Assembly: GCA_021018995.1 (NCBI GenBank)
Contig: CM037588.1
Coordinates: 89,316,765 to 89,380,764 of the forward strand
Source: Chloranthus sessilifolius
Lineage: Eukaryota > Streptophyta > Magnoliopsida > Chloranthales > Chloranthaceae
Direction: 5' to 3'
Length of the DNA: 64,000 nucleotides
Shown here: piece after piece, positions 22,059 to 33,045 of the stretch
How the letters are laid out: each line of letters starts with the position of its first letter
Numbering within the stretch: position 1 is the first letter of the stretch
Made by a program: the position numbers and the translations under genes
The notes under the pieces: model-generated
Told to the model about the DNA's origin: nothing
The model's input: only the letters and a program-made list of their open reading frames with translations
The model's database searches: none

Positions 22059-23359
22059 ATGGCTTCTAAAAAGAGAGCCACAACCAAACTTTCGATTTCC
22101 AAACCGAAACTGTCTGCTAGTTCAAAGGGCAAAGCCCCAGCTCGTTCTGAGCCTCCACCACCGACCCGAGAACAACCAATAAATTGGTGGGGCATAAATG
22201 CCCTAGAACCCGAATGGTCCTTTGACCAGGACGTTCTTGTTAATGACCACACAGTTGTCTGGTCATTAAATTACCTTAGACGTGCCAAGCTGGAGCCATT
22301 ACTTTGACTTGCTCATTTGCATTTCTACCCCCATTTGGTCAAGCTCTTTTACCAAAACCTCAAAAAGAGTGAAATCGATGGAAAATTGACCATAGTGATT
22401 GATGGATGGACCTTCTCCATTAATCTTCACGGCATTGCTGCAACCATGGGCTGTAGTGCTGAGTACGATAACAGTCAGGGCTTGCTGGCACCTCACCCCA
22501 AAGAGGTGAAATTTCATCAAATTATTGCTAGGATGATCGGTGGTCTTCAAGCTTCTGGCCAGTCTATCACCAGGACCCAATTACTAGAACACATGTGGTT
22601 TTTGCACGTCGTCTTTCGGAGCAACCTGTATCCCCTCCAACATGAGAGAGAAAGATGGGATGCCTCGCATCAGGCTTTGTTTACCATGCATGAGAATAGA
22701 TGGCTCAATGCACCTCATGTTGTCTATGAGGGTATGACTTACCCCAGTAAACAGATGCAGAACACCATCCTAAAACCCTGACTTCCATGCCTCACACCCA
22801 TATCATCGCCTAACTTCTAGACCACCATGACGACGATGAGAATGAGGACCCATATGAGATACCATCGGGAGAAGAAATAAGGACCGACAATATTCAGATA
22901 TATACGAAAGATAAATGGAGTTTGACCCTCAAGAGATGCTGACTTAGTGTTAAAAACTGAAATCTACAACTACCGGCGGGGGGTGCACAACAAGAAAACC
23001 CTGATCAGCCTGCGCCCGGAGCCACACCTCAAATGCTAGCTCAGCCCCAACAGCCACCTATACCGCATGGTGAACTCCTCACGTTGGCCGTGCTCACTAG
23101 GAAAATGGAAGTGCAACAGCAGCAAACCTTTAGGCAATTGGAAATTTTGCACCAAGATAACCATCTACGGCATAAAAGGCTGGATTTCCACGATGAGATC
23201 CTCACTAGGCTGATGAAAAAAGCGTACCCGACCAGCTCTGCCTCGTACGTGGCTCATGCATGGGAGTTTACCTCCGAGTATACAAGGAATGCGGCTGGTC
23301 CAAGAGCTGGTGCATCTGATTCTGGAGCTACACGTTGCGACAAGCAACCAGCGGAGTAG
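22059..23359 (+). pseudogene. Additional ORF (aORF) of chromovirus P, putative plant transposon protein-like
   Basis: ATG at 22059 opens a basic N-terminus (MASKKRATTK) followed by a conserved block: WSLNYLRRAKLEPLL, FYPHLVKLFYQNLK, VIDGWTFSINLHGIAATMGC, RWLNAPHVVYEGMTYP. One in-frame TGA (22305, likely an old CGA) and a frameshift near 22785 break it. An acidic stretch and a Gln-rich helical tail (near 23040-23200) complete it, about 430 codons in all. M carries a clear homologue at the same site. The layout recalls proteins annotated in plant genomes as 'putative plant transposon protein', from memory and not searched. Function unknown; it is not gag, pol or an envelope protein. Confidence 0.7.
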
Positions 23360-23784
23360 TCTGGTGAGCCCTAATATCATTGATTGATCTAGTTTTTGGT
23401 AATCAATTCATTTTCCTTGTAACTGTAGTCCCTGTTTCTTGCTACTTACCAATGGATAATTTTCGCATAATCATACTGCTCCTATATAATCTCCTGCTTG
23501 TGCATTGTGGATATAAGTCACATTATTATGTTACATCGATAATTGGATGTCTACCATTAGTAGTAGGGTCACATTGGTGATCATTCCAAATTTTTGGATA
23601 GACCTGCATTGATTTAAACCTTGTGGAAAAAATTTCCATACACACACATCATCAACCTTCATAGAACAATCTTCGTAGATGCCTTTTAACGACATGATGT
23701 ATATCGATTTAAGAATACGGTTGGCGAAAATGTCTCCCAATCCCTAATACAATCATCAATTTTTAAGGATAAAATTTTAATTAA
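23360..23784 (+). other. Non-coding stretch between aORF and 3' LTR of P
   Basis: AT-rich, no coding signal. It should hold the 3' UTR of the aORF. The last 10 bases before the LTR are the polypurine tract. Confidence 0.5.
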
Positions 23785-23795
23785 GGGGGGGAGGA
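23785..23795 (+). other. Polypurine tract of chromovirus P
   Basis: GGGGGGAGGA immediately before the LTR start TGTAACACCC at 23796. It primes plus-strand synthesis. Confidence 0.85.
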
Positions 23796-24820
23796 TGTAA
23801 CACCCTGCAAAAGTTTCGAACCCGAACACATTGGAGGTACGTCCTCATGCCCCGTGACCATGTATGATTGACACTTCGAATCGTAATCGAGCATAGTACG
23901 ATGATGCTAGTGTACCAGTATTACTGTGTATGCATATTAAGTTGCATAGGTATTGACCAGACCCTTGTGACCACCCCATTGTTAATGAGCATGAGTTATA
24001 ACTGTGAATGCCTTAGGTTCCCTATTTTCGTCTTATTTTAAACCCACTCACAAAGTTGGTGCACAGATTTCACACTAGAACATTGCTTGTTCTATTTTTA
24101 CATGCTCGTACATAGGAGTCGATGTACTGGCTTCACACCAGATCTTGGCTATCAATTAAAAGCCCAGCTTCCAAGCATAAGCTGCATGGGATTCAAATTT
24201 GAGTGTGCAGAGTTGTGAGATTTTTTTCTTAGTTGCTTTCCTCTACTTGAGAACCCCCAAAACATTCGAACTCCCTAATCTGTCAACGAGAACCGGCTAA
24301 AGCGACGATGAATCACAGCCATTCCGATCGTCGTAGCGATCTTTCAAACCTCATACCCCTACAATCGAGGAATTGGATGGTTGAGCACATAAACAATGAG
24401 ACATCTCCTCACCGAAGATAAAAAACTTTTCATTTAAATAATCCACAAAGTAAACAATTTAACCCCATGTTGTAAATCTTGCTTTCCAGATTTAGATTCG
24501 ATTTTCATGATTCTAGGACCACATGCGAGGAAATTCGAGAGTCGGACGTGTGAAAGGATTAATAGCCGAATTCTTGAAGTCTGATGCCTCAAAACGTTTG
24601 CATGCATGATCAAATGAGGATAGGAAGTCTCGATTTCCCTAAAGCTGATCCTATTTAATCAAATTCTAGAAATGCATGCCATGAAATGTCGAGAAGCGGA
24701 CGCGTGAAGGGCTTAGAGACCAAGTTCTCTGATTCCCGATGTTTCGGAGTGTGGCTTGTGCAATCAGAGTAAGATAGAGGCTAGAAATTAATCTTAATGA
24801 TACCATTTAGGTTTGATTAT

Positions 24821-24829
24821 CTATATAAG
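24821..24829 (+). promoter_or_regulatory. TATA box of chromovirus P 3' LTR
   Basis: CTATATAAG followed by AAGAG. It is the only TATA-like site in a position fitting the U3/R border, about 1.0 kb into the LTR. Deleted in the 5' LTR. Confidence 0.65.
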
Positions 24830-24901
24830 AAGAGAGTTATGGTAGAGACATCGAGTCACGAAGATAGAAGCTGAAATTAAAAGGGAGTGCGAGCTTGTCA
24901 A

Positions 24902-25084
24902 GCTCGCCGTGGCAACATGGAACCTTGTCGCGGCGAGGAGAACTCTGAAGCACTCATCATGGTGAGTGCTATGCATTTTTGAAGGCTATTGTAGCACTAC
25001 CAAAACTCACCGCGGTGAGGCCTGTGTGCCACTTGACTACCTGTACACCACGCCACGGTGACCCTGTAGCTCACCACAGCGAGG
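24902..25084. repeat. Palindromic motif array CTCACCGCGGTGAG in P LTR leader
   Basis: Six copies of a 14-base palindrome with consensus CTCRCCRYGGYGAG: near 24904, 24926, 24951 (CACTCA..TGAGTG), 25006 (perfect CTCACCGCGGTGAG), 25046 and 25069. They lie 80-260 bp downstream of the TATA box, so probably within the transcribed leader. Two more copies sit in the spacer before the aORF (21738-21801). Confidence 0.85.
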
Positions 25085-25545
25085 TACTATATTTTGTGAG
25101 TTTGGGTTTGTGAACCTTTTTCGCCAATTGGAACCCTATTTTGTGACAAGTATAAATTGTTAACACTTAGGTTATGTGCAATGTGTTATATAGGGTAAAT
25201 ATGAGGAACCATTGAGGAGTATTTCGTCTCGATCGTACCATTTTGTGCGCAAGATTCTGACTGTAAGGTAGGGAATAACACCTTCGCTGATTACTTGTTT
25301 TCTTTAATTCATGCCACTGATGCAAATATTAAATACATGATATTTTCTAGAATTGCTAAACATGAAATCTTGACATGCTTTGGAAGTTTTAATTTGATTT
25401 CCATATGTTATTTGCATGGCTTTTGTACTTAGCATCTTGCTATATTATTTTATTTGATCCAATAAGTTTCAAACTTCTAGATTTGAATTATATCATTGCA
25501 ACCTGTCTTGTGTATGTGTTCAATTCTATATCTCTGTCATGTCTT

Positions 25546-25671
25546 GGTTCAAGTGACCCTGTTAACGTAGCTCAGGGGCTTGGCTTCTCGGTTCAAGTGA
25601 CCCTGTTAACGTAGCTCAGGGGCTTGGCTTCTTGGTTTAAGAGACCCTGTTAACGTAGCTCAGGGTCTTGA
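25546..25671 (+). repeat. Triple 43-bp tandem repeat, 3' LTR of P
   Basis: Three copies of 'caagtgaccctgttaacg' plus 'tagctcaggggcttgg', the counterpart of 16332-16453. Its presence in both LTRs shows it predates insertion. Confidence 0.9.
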
Positions 25672-25966
25672 CATATTGACACCGTTTTGATTTCTTGTTG
25701 TACAATCTTGTGATTTGCTCTCTTGAATTGTTCCCAAGTTCTTGGTACGTTTTTCTTGATCCGATATGTATTACTTTAAGCATGATTAATTACATTCATG
25801 ATATGATCTATTTGGACACTACAGTTAAAGTCTTTGTTTCTTTAAAATTGATTTATTTATGCATCAAAATCTTGAATAAGAATGCTAAAAAGGCACTTTA
25901 GCACTGTTTTCCCCTATTGAGCTTGGACTATAGCTCATTCCTCGACTATACTTCACAGTTGCAGGG

Positions 25967-26057
25967 GTTGATCTAGAGAGGGATCCTGAGCAAGGGGAGG
26001 ATCCGAAGTACAATCTCGAGGACGAGGAAGAACTACTAGAAAAGTTCTTTCCTTAGG
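25967..26057 (+). pseudogene. LTR acidic reading frame, P 3' LTR copy (frameshifted)
   Basis: Counterpart of 16751-16840, after GTTGCAG|GGG. It encodes VDLERDPEQGEDP and on through EDEEELL, but one extra A near 26043 breaks the frame before the FFP end. Confidence 0.45.
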
Positions 26058-26299
26058 TATTTTTGAATTTTGATAAATGGTACTGTAATGTCCCAAAAAA
26101 TATTGACCTTTGAAATATTTGTCTTGGTGTGCGTGCCCGACTGGTCACACACCTGATGCAATAAAAATATAAAGTGAGTTAAGTTAGCTTAGCTTTTTGA
26201 GTGAGAAAGAATGATAAATGAAGGCATATGGACCATTAGATAATATGGTGTACACCGAGATACAGTGTATTGGCTTAACACCCAAACATTTACTTTTGA

Positions 26300-26309
26300 G
26301 TATAAAAGG
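26300..26309 (+). promoter_or_regulatory. TATA box of Q LTR
   Basis: GTATAAAAGG, about 210 bp into the LTR. The motif array begins some 370 bp downstream, as in P where the array also follows the TATA box. Confidence 0.55.
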
Positions 26310-26669
26310 TAAATGTTAAGAGAATTCAATTCTCTTTCTTAGGTTGTTGAGAAGAAATTATTGAGAAGAGAGAGAAGGAAGGGAGCTTTAAATTCGTGCG
26401 TGTGCGTGAAAGGTTTGAACCTATGTGTGAGATTAAGGATATGGGATTGAAGAGAATCCCCAAATTCAGTCTTTCAAATCCTAGATGAAACGTGAGCTCA
26501 TGGATCAAGGAATCGACCAATTTGAGGTAAGAAGAAATATGTTAAGTTGTGATGAATATTTATATTAGTTGTTAGTTAGCATGTGGATGAGAAATTAGAA
26601 GAATAGGAATTAAGATTTAAGAAAATAATGAGTTTGGAAAGTTGAAACCAGAGATGTGAGAAATCAGAT

Positions 26670-26996
26670 AAAACCGATTGATCGAAATAAGTATTCGATC
26701 GATCAATTTTGTCAAGAGTGAAAGTATGCTTCTTGAGAAACCGATCGATCGGTTTGAACATTGATCGATCGATTTGTGAATAACAGTGTGCGTGTTAAAG
26801 AGTTCTGAAGAAACAGATCGATCGAAATAGAATTTGATCGATCAATTTGAAATTCAACCGATCGATTTGGGAACCGATCGATCGGATTGTGGCACCAGAA
26901 GTAGATGGTTTTTTGAAGGAGCCGACCGATCGAAATGGAATTCGATCAATCGATTTAGAAATCGATCGATTAGTTTTGGGAATCGATCGATCAATT
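26670..26996. repeat. GATCGATC motif array in Q LTR
   Basis: About twelve copies of a self-complementary motif AACCGATCGATCGGTTT and variants in 330 bp, near 26673, 26693, 26740, 26760, 26815, 26833, 26857, 26872, 26924, 26940, 26959 and 26981. Spacing is irregular (about 13-50 bp), so they are not a simple tandem repeat; the sequence between copies is not repeated. They lie downstream of the TATA box. Confidence 0.9.
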
Positions 26997-27421
26997 TTGA
27001 CAGATTCAGGATTTTATTTTGTTTTATTAAGAGGACTTGTGGGAGACTTGATACCTTTCCATTTTACGTCATTTCTGATGGATGGACTTTGATTTGATGT
27101 GTTTTAGGTATGAGCATGTATATGTAAGCGAGGGACTAGCTTGAAGTAAGAAGCTTTCGTTTAGCTTTTCGTTGAGGCAGGAAAAACTCTGTAACATGTG
27201 CATTTTGATTACAACTAGCATGGATTACTGATATGTTAATAGTATGTGTGTCTATGTCATTTCTGTCATTGATTTAGCATGAATTTCATTCATAATTATA
27301 AATATTAAAAGTGTGTGTTTATTTGCACAGTTGAAGAAAATATGTGTGTGTGACATCAAATTCGTGCGGATGTGTGAGAAAATAGTCATGTGTGTGTGTG
27401 ACACAAGAAAGGATGTGAATA

Positions 27422-27442
27422 AGTGTGTGTGTGTGTGTGTGC
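27422..27442 (+). repeat. TG microsatellite
   Basis: Run of about ten TG dinucleotides within the Q LTR; looser GTGTG runs flank it from 27300. Confidence 0.9.
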
Positions 27443-28034
27443 AAACTTTGACCCTTCAAATTATTATAGATTACCACAATACACGGTGATAAACTATATG
27501 TTAGATTGAGTACTTTGATTTAAGGTTCATGTGTGTGGATACCCAATCGACGCAGCGGTATATCCGTGATCGGCACGGCGGGATATCCATAAGTGTGCTC
27601 TGGCATGGCGGGATATCCGTTCTTTGATTATCATTCTGCGATAATACTTCGTGCGGCCCAATTCACCTCATTCTAAGGGACTTGGGAAATGTGTAAAATT
27701 GTTTATTGAACGACGATGGTTGGGGTTTCTCATCGGTGTGTGTGTGGCTCTCGATGTTATATATATGCTCGAGAGAATATTTAAGTAAGCATTTTAAGTG
27801 TGAATGTTATGAGAGCAAATTTTTGAAATCATTATAAGTGCGATTTGAAATATGCATCTGATATTCTTTTTTGTCAATTTAAATGCTTTTAAATTGTAAC
27901 TCTCAGTAAGAAAAGTATGTTGTGAATTATGTCATGAAATGTATGTGTGATGTGAAAAATATACATGTTAGATATGTTTCCATATTGAGCTTAGATGGTA
28001 GCTCATCCCTTGACTATACATCACAAGTATAGGT

Positions 28035-28124
28035 ATTGATGCGAGTACTGAGGACGTAGATCTTGAGGACCCTGAGTATGTGCCAGAGGAGGAGATTGAG
28101 CCCCCTCCGGACAAGTTCTTCTAG
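28035..28124 (+). CDS. LTR acidic reading frame, Q copy (possible terminal exon)
   Basis: It opens after GTATAG|GT in a block matching the P and M LTRs, and encodes IDASTEDVDLEDPEYVPEEE, then IEPPPDKFF and TAG. Compared with M (EDPDYVPEED, PPDEYFP), codons differ mostly at third positions while charge and Pro pattern stay, which suggests coding constraint in the past. No start codon. Confidence 0.5.
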   Translation: MDASTEDVDLEDPEYVPEEEIEPPPDKFF

Positions 28125-28460
28125 TAGACAGAGCTGCGTTTACTTTGAGAATTGTTTTGTAAGGCTTGGTACGTCCAGCCAGTAACAGTTAGAAATTTTT
28201 TAATTATGTTATACAACATTATTTTGCGAACCATGTTTTGGTGATCGTGGTTTGCCACTAGTGGTTCGGTTCGGTTCTTTTATCCATGCGAATGGCATGA
28301 GATTAGAACTGTCTTTTGTTATACTTTTGAATCTGTCATTTTATAGAAATGGAGATTTATTTTCCTTATGATGACTCTATCTGCTTAGTTAGAATACATG
28401 CTTTGTTTCTGCTTTATGTGTGGATGTGCCAGATGTTTGGTGTGTTTCGGGATCATCTTA

Positions 28461-28472
28461 TGGTATCAATGC
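28461..28472 (+). other. Primer binding site, chromovirus Q
   Basis: TGGTATCAATGC, close to the tRNA-Met site TGGTATCAGAGC, after the LTR end and before gag. Confidence 0.7.
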
Positions 28473-28585
28473 ATATGATTTAGAGGTTTCTAACAAGCCT
28501 TAGATGTGAGTTATATGTTTAAGATTGTGTCAGAATATAGGGACCTTCTGCTAATGAAACTTTTGGTTTCATATTGCAAAACGTC

Positions 28586-28925
28586 ATGTCTACTAGGGGT
28601 CGAGGACGACCGAGAGGTAGTTATAGAGGGAACCTGAGAAGTGGGAATGAGATTCCCACCAATTCTAATAGAGTTCCAATTGGTAATAGGGAGATTTCGG
28701 AAGAAAGTGTTCTAGAAGAGAGAAGTCAATATCAAAGAGGTGAAGAGAGAAATGAAGAGAGAGAAGACAGACAGGGAATGGCATAAGCCATGGAAGCTGT
28801 GGCAAATTCCATGGCGCAATAAACGAATTGATGGCAACTAACAATGTCAGCAATCATCAGTTTCAGCCACCGCAACCACCAACACACTCATCATTTACAA
28901 AATTTTGGAGGAGTTTGTTGAGGAG
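28586..28925 (+). pseudogene. Gag N-terminus of chromovirus Q (interrupted)
   Basis: ATG at 28586 begins MSTRGRGRPRGSYRGN, an Arg/Gly-rich start matching M gag (MSARGRPRGGRNRN). An acidic EER-rich stretch follows, then a stop and frame breaks. A late piece LEEFVEE matches WEEFVEEF of M, so an internal deletion removed most of the domain before Athila B cut it. Confidence 0.75.
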
Positions 28926-29283
28926 TGTTAATCTCTAAATTATGCCACTTTCCACCTCCTAACCTAGACTTTAATAGACCTTTGAGCTGTGTAATAATGA
29001 ATTTTTAAGTGTGTTTTTCTAGTTAGAAATAAACTATAGCATTGTGCTACAATCCATCTAATAAGTGTCAAGAAGAAAGAAATGAGAGTTAACCAGTGGA
29101 GCTGATGGAAAGATAGTGATTGAACCATGGTTGTCCCCACCATGTGAAGCTTTTCAGCATGCCTTGGACCCCTAGAAATCCTATAAGGAGAGAAAAGTGG
29201 GGCCCATGCTTAGTGGAGTGTTACACCAGAGCGGATAGAATAGTTGATAAGCAGGAAGCTTCATAACTTCAGCTTGAGCAGTA

Positions 29284-29715
29284 CTCGAGCAGCTCTGGAA
29301 CCTTCATAAACATCCACTTGAGCAATCTCGAGTGGAGCACAGCTTCAGCACTTCAAGCTCCAGTAGTTCTCGAACAGCCTCGAGTAGCTCTGTGCATTCA
29401 GAAGCTACCTGTCGAGTGGATGCAACACTCTAGCTCTCCAGTAGTTAAAGAAAACCTTCTGAAACTTCCTGTCAACAACCTGTCGAGAACCTGTCGAGCA
29501 GTTCTGTACCTCCTGAAGCATCCTAGCGAGCTGCCTGCTGAAACATTTAACCTATTGAGCAGTTCTAAAGATCCTATCGAGCTGAATGTCTAAAGCCATT
29601 TATCCTATCGAGCAATAATGCCTAAATCACTCCAGCCACTTGAGCACTCTTCAGATAACACCCCAGCTACTCGAGAACCTCTCGAGATTTATGTTCTGAA
29701 GCTCCAACCACTCGA
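29284..29715. repeat. TCGAG motif array in Athila B LTR
   Basis: Eleven TCGAG sites in 430 bp, often as CTCGAGCAGTTCT, CTGTCGAG or CCTATCGAGC, plus variants such as CTATTGAGC and CTAGCGAGC. They lie upstream of the TATA box. Five more occur in the post-pol region (33293-33437). Confidence 0.85.
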
Positions 29716-29913
29716 GGCTTGAGTTCCAGCTTCTATATTCGAAATCTAGGGATATTTTGAGACTTCCACAACACCTAGGGCACCTGTCCTAATGTGTTGA
29801 GCTATTCCTCACATCCCGAGGCAACACTAGGCTGAGAATGAGCCAAGCCAGCAGCTCCTAAAGTTCTGATTTTTTCCCTTTTTCTGATTGGCCAAAGCAT
29901 CATTGCCTTATGG

Positions 29914-29926
29914 ATTATATATATAG
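29914..29926 (+). promoter_or_regulatory. TATA box of Athila B LTR
   Basis: ATTATATATATAG, followed by an AGGGTTAGGGTTT stretch typical of plant leaders. The TCGAG array ends about 200 bp upstream. Confidence 0.6.
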
Positions 29927-30198
29927 TTGTAATCTATTTTGTAAAAACCAGCCAGGATTAGCTTGAGCTCATTTTAGGGTTTTCATTTTTAGGGTTAGGG
30001 TTTCCTTTTCTTTTTGTTTTTCCTTTTCCTTCCTTCCTTAGCTCAACAACCATATTGGGTTAATGCTCTACAGCAGCTAGAACTATTTCAGATCTGTAAT
30101 TAGTTTTGAAATAACATTGTGAGCAGTCTTGGAGTTCTACAGAGACTGCTGCCTTGAGGGTAAGTCATTGTAAGTTCTTTTTATGCAATGTAAAGTCA

Positions 30199-30905
30199 TT
30201 TTTAGAGCTTCTTTCAATCTATATTCATCTTATATTTTTCATTTAGATTTTTATTAGTTGTTTGCACCTATAGATGTATGAGCTTGTAGCCTTGCAAACA
30301 TAGTAGCTGCAATGATATTCCTATTCAATATCTAACCTCTGTAACTGGGTTAATCTCTGGGATACCCTATCACCATTTAAGTGGACATGATATAGCCCTA
30401 AGACTGGCCTAGATCACAATGCTGAGCTAGATTCTTCTACCTTGCACTTGTGCTTGTAGCCAAGTCAAGGACAACTACAGATCTAGCTTCTCTATTTTAC
30501 AATACTATTTTTAGTGAATAGATCTGGGATCTTATAAAGATTATAGACTTGAGAGCTTGGTCATTACAAGCCTCTTGGTAGCAATGACTAGCTGATTGGA
30601 AAGCTTCTTTCAATCTGTGAGTTCTTATGGTTTTCACTAGATTTTCTTGGATTGTTTGCTCCTATGGATGCATGAGCTTGTACCCTTGAAAACATAGTGT
30701 CTGTAATGGTTTTCCTATTTTAACTTTAACCCCTTGATTGGATAGTCCCTGAAATATTCTGTGACCAGTTAAGTGGATAGAATATAGCCCTAAGATCAGT
30801 TCATGTCTCTAGGTTAGGTTGGATTCTTCTACCTTGCACTTGTGCTTGTAGCCAAGTGAAGGATAGCTGCAGATCCAACTCTTGATCTGTTTTGCAGTGA
30901 AGATT
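30199..30905 (+). repeat. 393-bp tandem duplication in Athila B LTR
   Basis: 'agcttctttcaatct' occurs near 30208 and 30602, and 'cttgcacttgtgcttgtagccaa' near 30440 and 30833. Two diverged units of about 393 bp lie within the transcribed part of the LTR. Confidence 0.85.
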
Positions 30906-31318
30906 AGTCCATAGCTGTCTATTTCTCCATATTTTCTATTTTATTTTACCAACCCATCTTGACTCTCTTCCACCCCCTTTCTTTTGATCTAGTTTTTATT
31001 TCTGTTTTTAGTTTAGTTTGTGACAACTCAAAAACACCCTCTTTACCTTGCTTTCTAGTTTAGGTTTAGAGTTGCCAGATCTGTAGCAGATATAGAGATT
31101 TACTATAGTTTTTAGATCATCACTTCCTGTGGGACAAACTCTTACTTATCAAAACTTGCTGCAACAGCCCTGGATCTTGCAGGATTGGGTGGTTATTTTG
31201 TGTTGCTGTGTTCAATCCATTTTTATCCCCTTTTTATTTGCCTATTCTCCATTGTTGCCATACCTTTACCATTTTTTAACAAGCACATAAGCATAAATAA
31301 AATAAGCCAACAAGTTTT

Positions 31319-31336
31319 TGGCGCCGCTGTCAAGGA
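31319..31336 (+). other. Athila primer binding site
   Basis: TGGCGCCGCTGTCAAGGA, close to the Athila site TGGCGCCGTTGCCGGGGA. It fixes the orientation of B as plus. Confidence 0.85.
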
Positions 31337-32724
31337 GTTTTGATCTAAGTTGTAAATCTGTATTTTTTTTTTAGATTTGTTGTAGTTGTTGTGTTTAAAT
31401 AAATTACAGCTGTAGTTTTTGTTTAATTTTTGCATTTTTTCTTTATTTTCTGTTTTAGACCTGTTATTGTTTGTTTTGTGTTTGAATAAATTACTGTTGT
31501 AATTCTTGGTTTTTGCAGATCTAGAGCAACAACACATAGGAGAGAATAGTTGCAGCTAGAGCAACCCTACCTTAGTTTGCATCTCTCTCTCCCCTATTGT
31601 CTTTTCAGTTCTGTATTTTTTTATTTCAGCAGTAGTGTGTTGTAGTATTTTAGTATTTTTTTTTTAGTGTGCTGTAGGTTAGCTTTTTACTTGTTGTGTT
31701 GTATGTTGGGTAGAAGGTCCTTTCATCCTGAGCTTGAAACTTGAACTCCTGAAATGGAAAGAGTCCTTAGACCTAGGCACACGTCACCCACCCCTACTGA
31801 AAATCCAGAAACATTTGAGATGGGAGAGCAACCTAGACCCCTGAGACCGTGCCCACACCACCAAATCCCCAAATGGCAACTAGCTGTAGTAATTTCCCTA
31901 CAGACCCACCCAGTAGTATCCTCAAGGTCATGCCCCAAAATAGCAATTCCCACATCAGTCACCCCAGCCAAACCGGTTAGCTTTGCCCCCACCCCAACCA
32001 AGAGCCTCTTCCTTTGAGGAGCAAGTTTTGTCTTTATTGCAAAACCTCAGTTCACTCTCATAGACTGTGAATTCCCACAGTCAGAGCATAAAAAATGTAG
32101 AGGACTAGCTGAGTCAAATTTCTAATGTTTTAACAAGAAGGGAAGTGGGCTGGCTCCCAAGCCAAACAGTGACCAACCCCAAGGGGCAATACATGATTGG
32201 TGAAGCTTCTTCAACCAATGAGGAAGCTATGGCCATCAACGCCTTGAGGAATGATAGAGTGGTGGAAAGCCAAGATGTTTTTTATACTAAAAGGAATGCA
32301 GAAAGAGATGGCTGAGTACCTATTTCAGAGCAGCAGGTGCTGAATAAAGACAAAAAGATAAAAAAATAAAAAAAATAAAAATATATATAATATATGTATA
32401 CAAGGCAGCAGATGAGGACCAGCAGTACCTCATTTACCATTTCCCCATGCTTTTAATTCCTTTTTACAAGGGGGAGGCTAGGATGGAGGAAATGAGGATT
32501 GTTTAACAGTTGTTATCCTTGATGAGATGGTGGAAGACACCTCACCCAAACTGCTGGACTTGGGCTGAGAAATTTGATGAAATTGTTGAAGTATGAATTG
32601 AGGAGGCCCCCACTTAATGTGCTGAAAAAGTAACCATCTTGGACTTCTTAGAGGGGCTAGTGCAGCAGTTCAATTGGAAACATACCCTACTGCGCCTCCC
32701 TTAGCCTTTTACTGACTGTCCACC
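31337..32724 (+). pseudogene. Athila B leader and gag remnant
   Basis: A leader rich in T runs precedes an ATG near 31704 (MLGRRSFHPELE, then a stop). A proline-rich piece follows (MERVLRPRHTSPTPTENPET near 31754). I do not recognise a full Athila gag domain here, and most of gag, protease, RT and RNase H is absent. The assignment rests on position after the primer site. Confidence 0.4.
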
Positions 32725-33045
32725 TACTATGGAGTTGGAGCAGCCCCCTGCATATCTCATGCAACTGCAAATCGTTGAGCTGGAGGATCTCAGATTTGAA
32801 GCAAATGCAATGGTATGGCTTTTCATTTTTATATTGCAAGTCTTTTCAGTTTAGCTGAGATCCAGATGGGATGACCAATTTACTATCATTCATGAAACCC
32901 CATCTGAAACTGCTGAGATCATGGACCCTAATTTTGGGAAGGGTCGTGAGGTTAATGGTCAGAGGCTCAAATGATATATTGAAAATGTTGTGGAGCCTCT
33001 GAAACCATTCACTTTAAAGAACCTTCCACCTAATATTTGACCTCA
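32725..33045 (+). pseudogene. Athila B integrase C-terminus
   Basis: LQIVELEDLRFEANA, then SRWDDQFTIIHETPSETAEI and GREVNGQRLK, then YIENVVEPLKPFTLKNLPP. This matches the end of Athila integrase (SRW-GPF-VNGQRLK-Y). A stop and a gap separate the pieces. It shows that B once had a full pol and lost its centre. Confidence 0.75.

Larger units (their letters stand above)
15334..26089 (+). mobile_element. Chromovirus P (Tekay-like Ty3/gypsy), nearly full length
   Basis: Order: 5' LTR, tRNA-Met primer site, gag, protease, RT, RNase H, integrase, chromodomain, spacer with motif pair, aORF, polypurine tract, 3' LTR truncated by element Q. The chromodomain at the end of integrase and the TGTAACACCC LTR start support a Tekay-like chromovirus. 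By eye the LTR starts differ at roughly one base in eight, mostly transitions, so the insertion is old. All reading frames are broken. Confidence 0.88.
23796..26089 (+). mobile_element. 3' LTR of chromovirus P (truncated)
   Basis: It begins TGTAACACCCTGCAAAAG and follows the 5' LTR. It keeps the promoter region that the 5' LTR lost: TATA at 24821 and the palindrome array at 24902-25084. It stops at 26089 where the TGTCCC start of element Q abuts; the last roughly 400 bp seen in the 5' LTR (16880-17244) are absent and were not found elsewhere in the window. Confidence 0.88.
26090..28455 (+). mobile_element. 5' LTR of chromovirus Q
   Basis: Start TGTCCC, end near CA at 28454, six bases before TGGTATCAATGC. 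It contains a TATA box (26300), a GATCGATC array (26670-26996), a (TG)n run (27422-27442), the acceptor-like block shared with the P and M LTRs (27982-28034) and the acidic frame (28035-28124). Confidence 0.75.
26090..28925 (+). mobile_element. Chromovirus Q: LTR, primer site and gag start
   Basis: TGTCCCAAAA opens the LTR directly against the truncated P LTR. The element runs through LTR, tRNA-Met-type primer site and the first part of gag, then is interrupted in gag by Athila B at about 28926. The rest of Q is not found in the window. Q resembles M in its gag start and its LTR acidic frame. Confidence 0.75.
28926..31316 (+). mobile_element. 5' LTR of Athila B
   Basis: It starts near TGTTAATCTC (28926) and ends just before TGGCGCCGC. 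It carries the TCGAG array (29284-29715), a TATA box (29914) and a tandem duplication of about 393 bp (30199-30900). The exact start is a guess because no second LTR is available for comparison. Confidence 0.55.

Noticed and set aside
26834-27097. Plus-strand frames rich in DRS/IDR repeats over the GATCGATC array
   Set aside because: Produced by translating the repeat motif itself; not a protein.
29990-30010. Telomere-like TTTAGGG text near the Athila B leader
   Set aside because: Only one or two AGGGTT units; this is a common plant leader/telo-box-like motif, not a telomeric tract.
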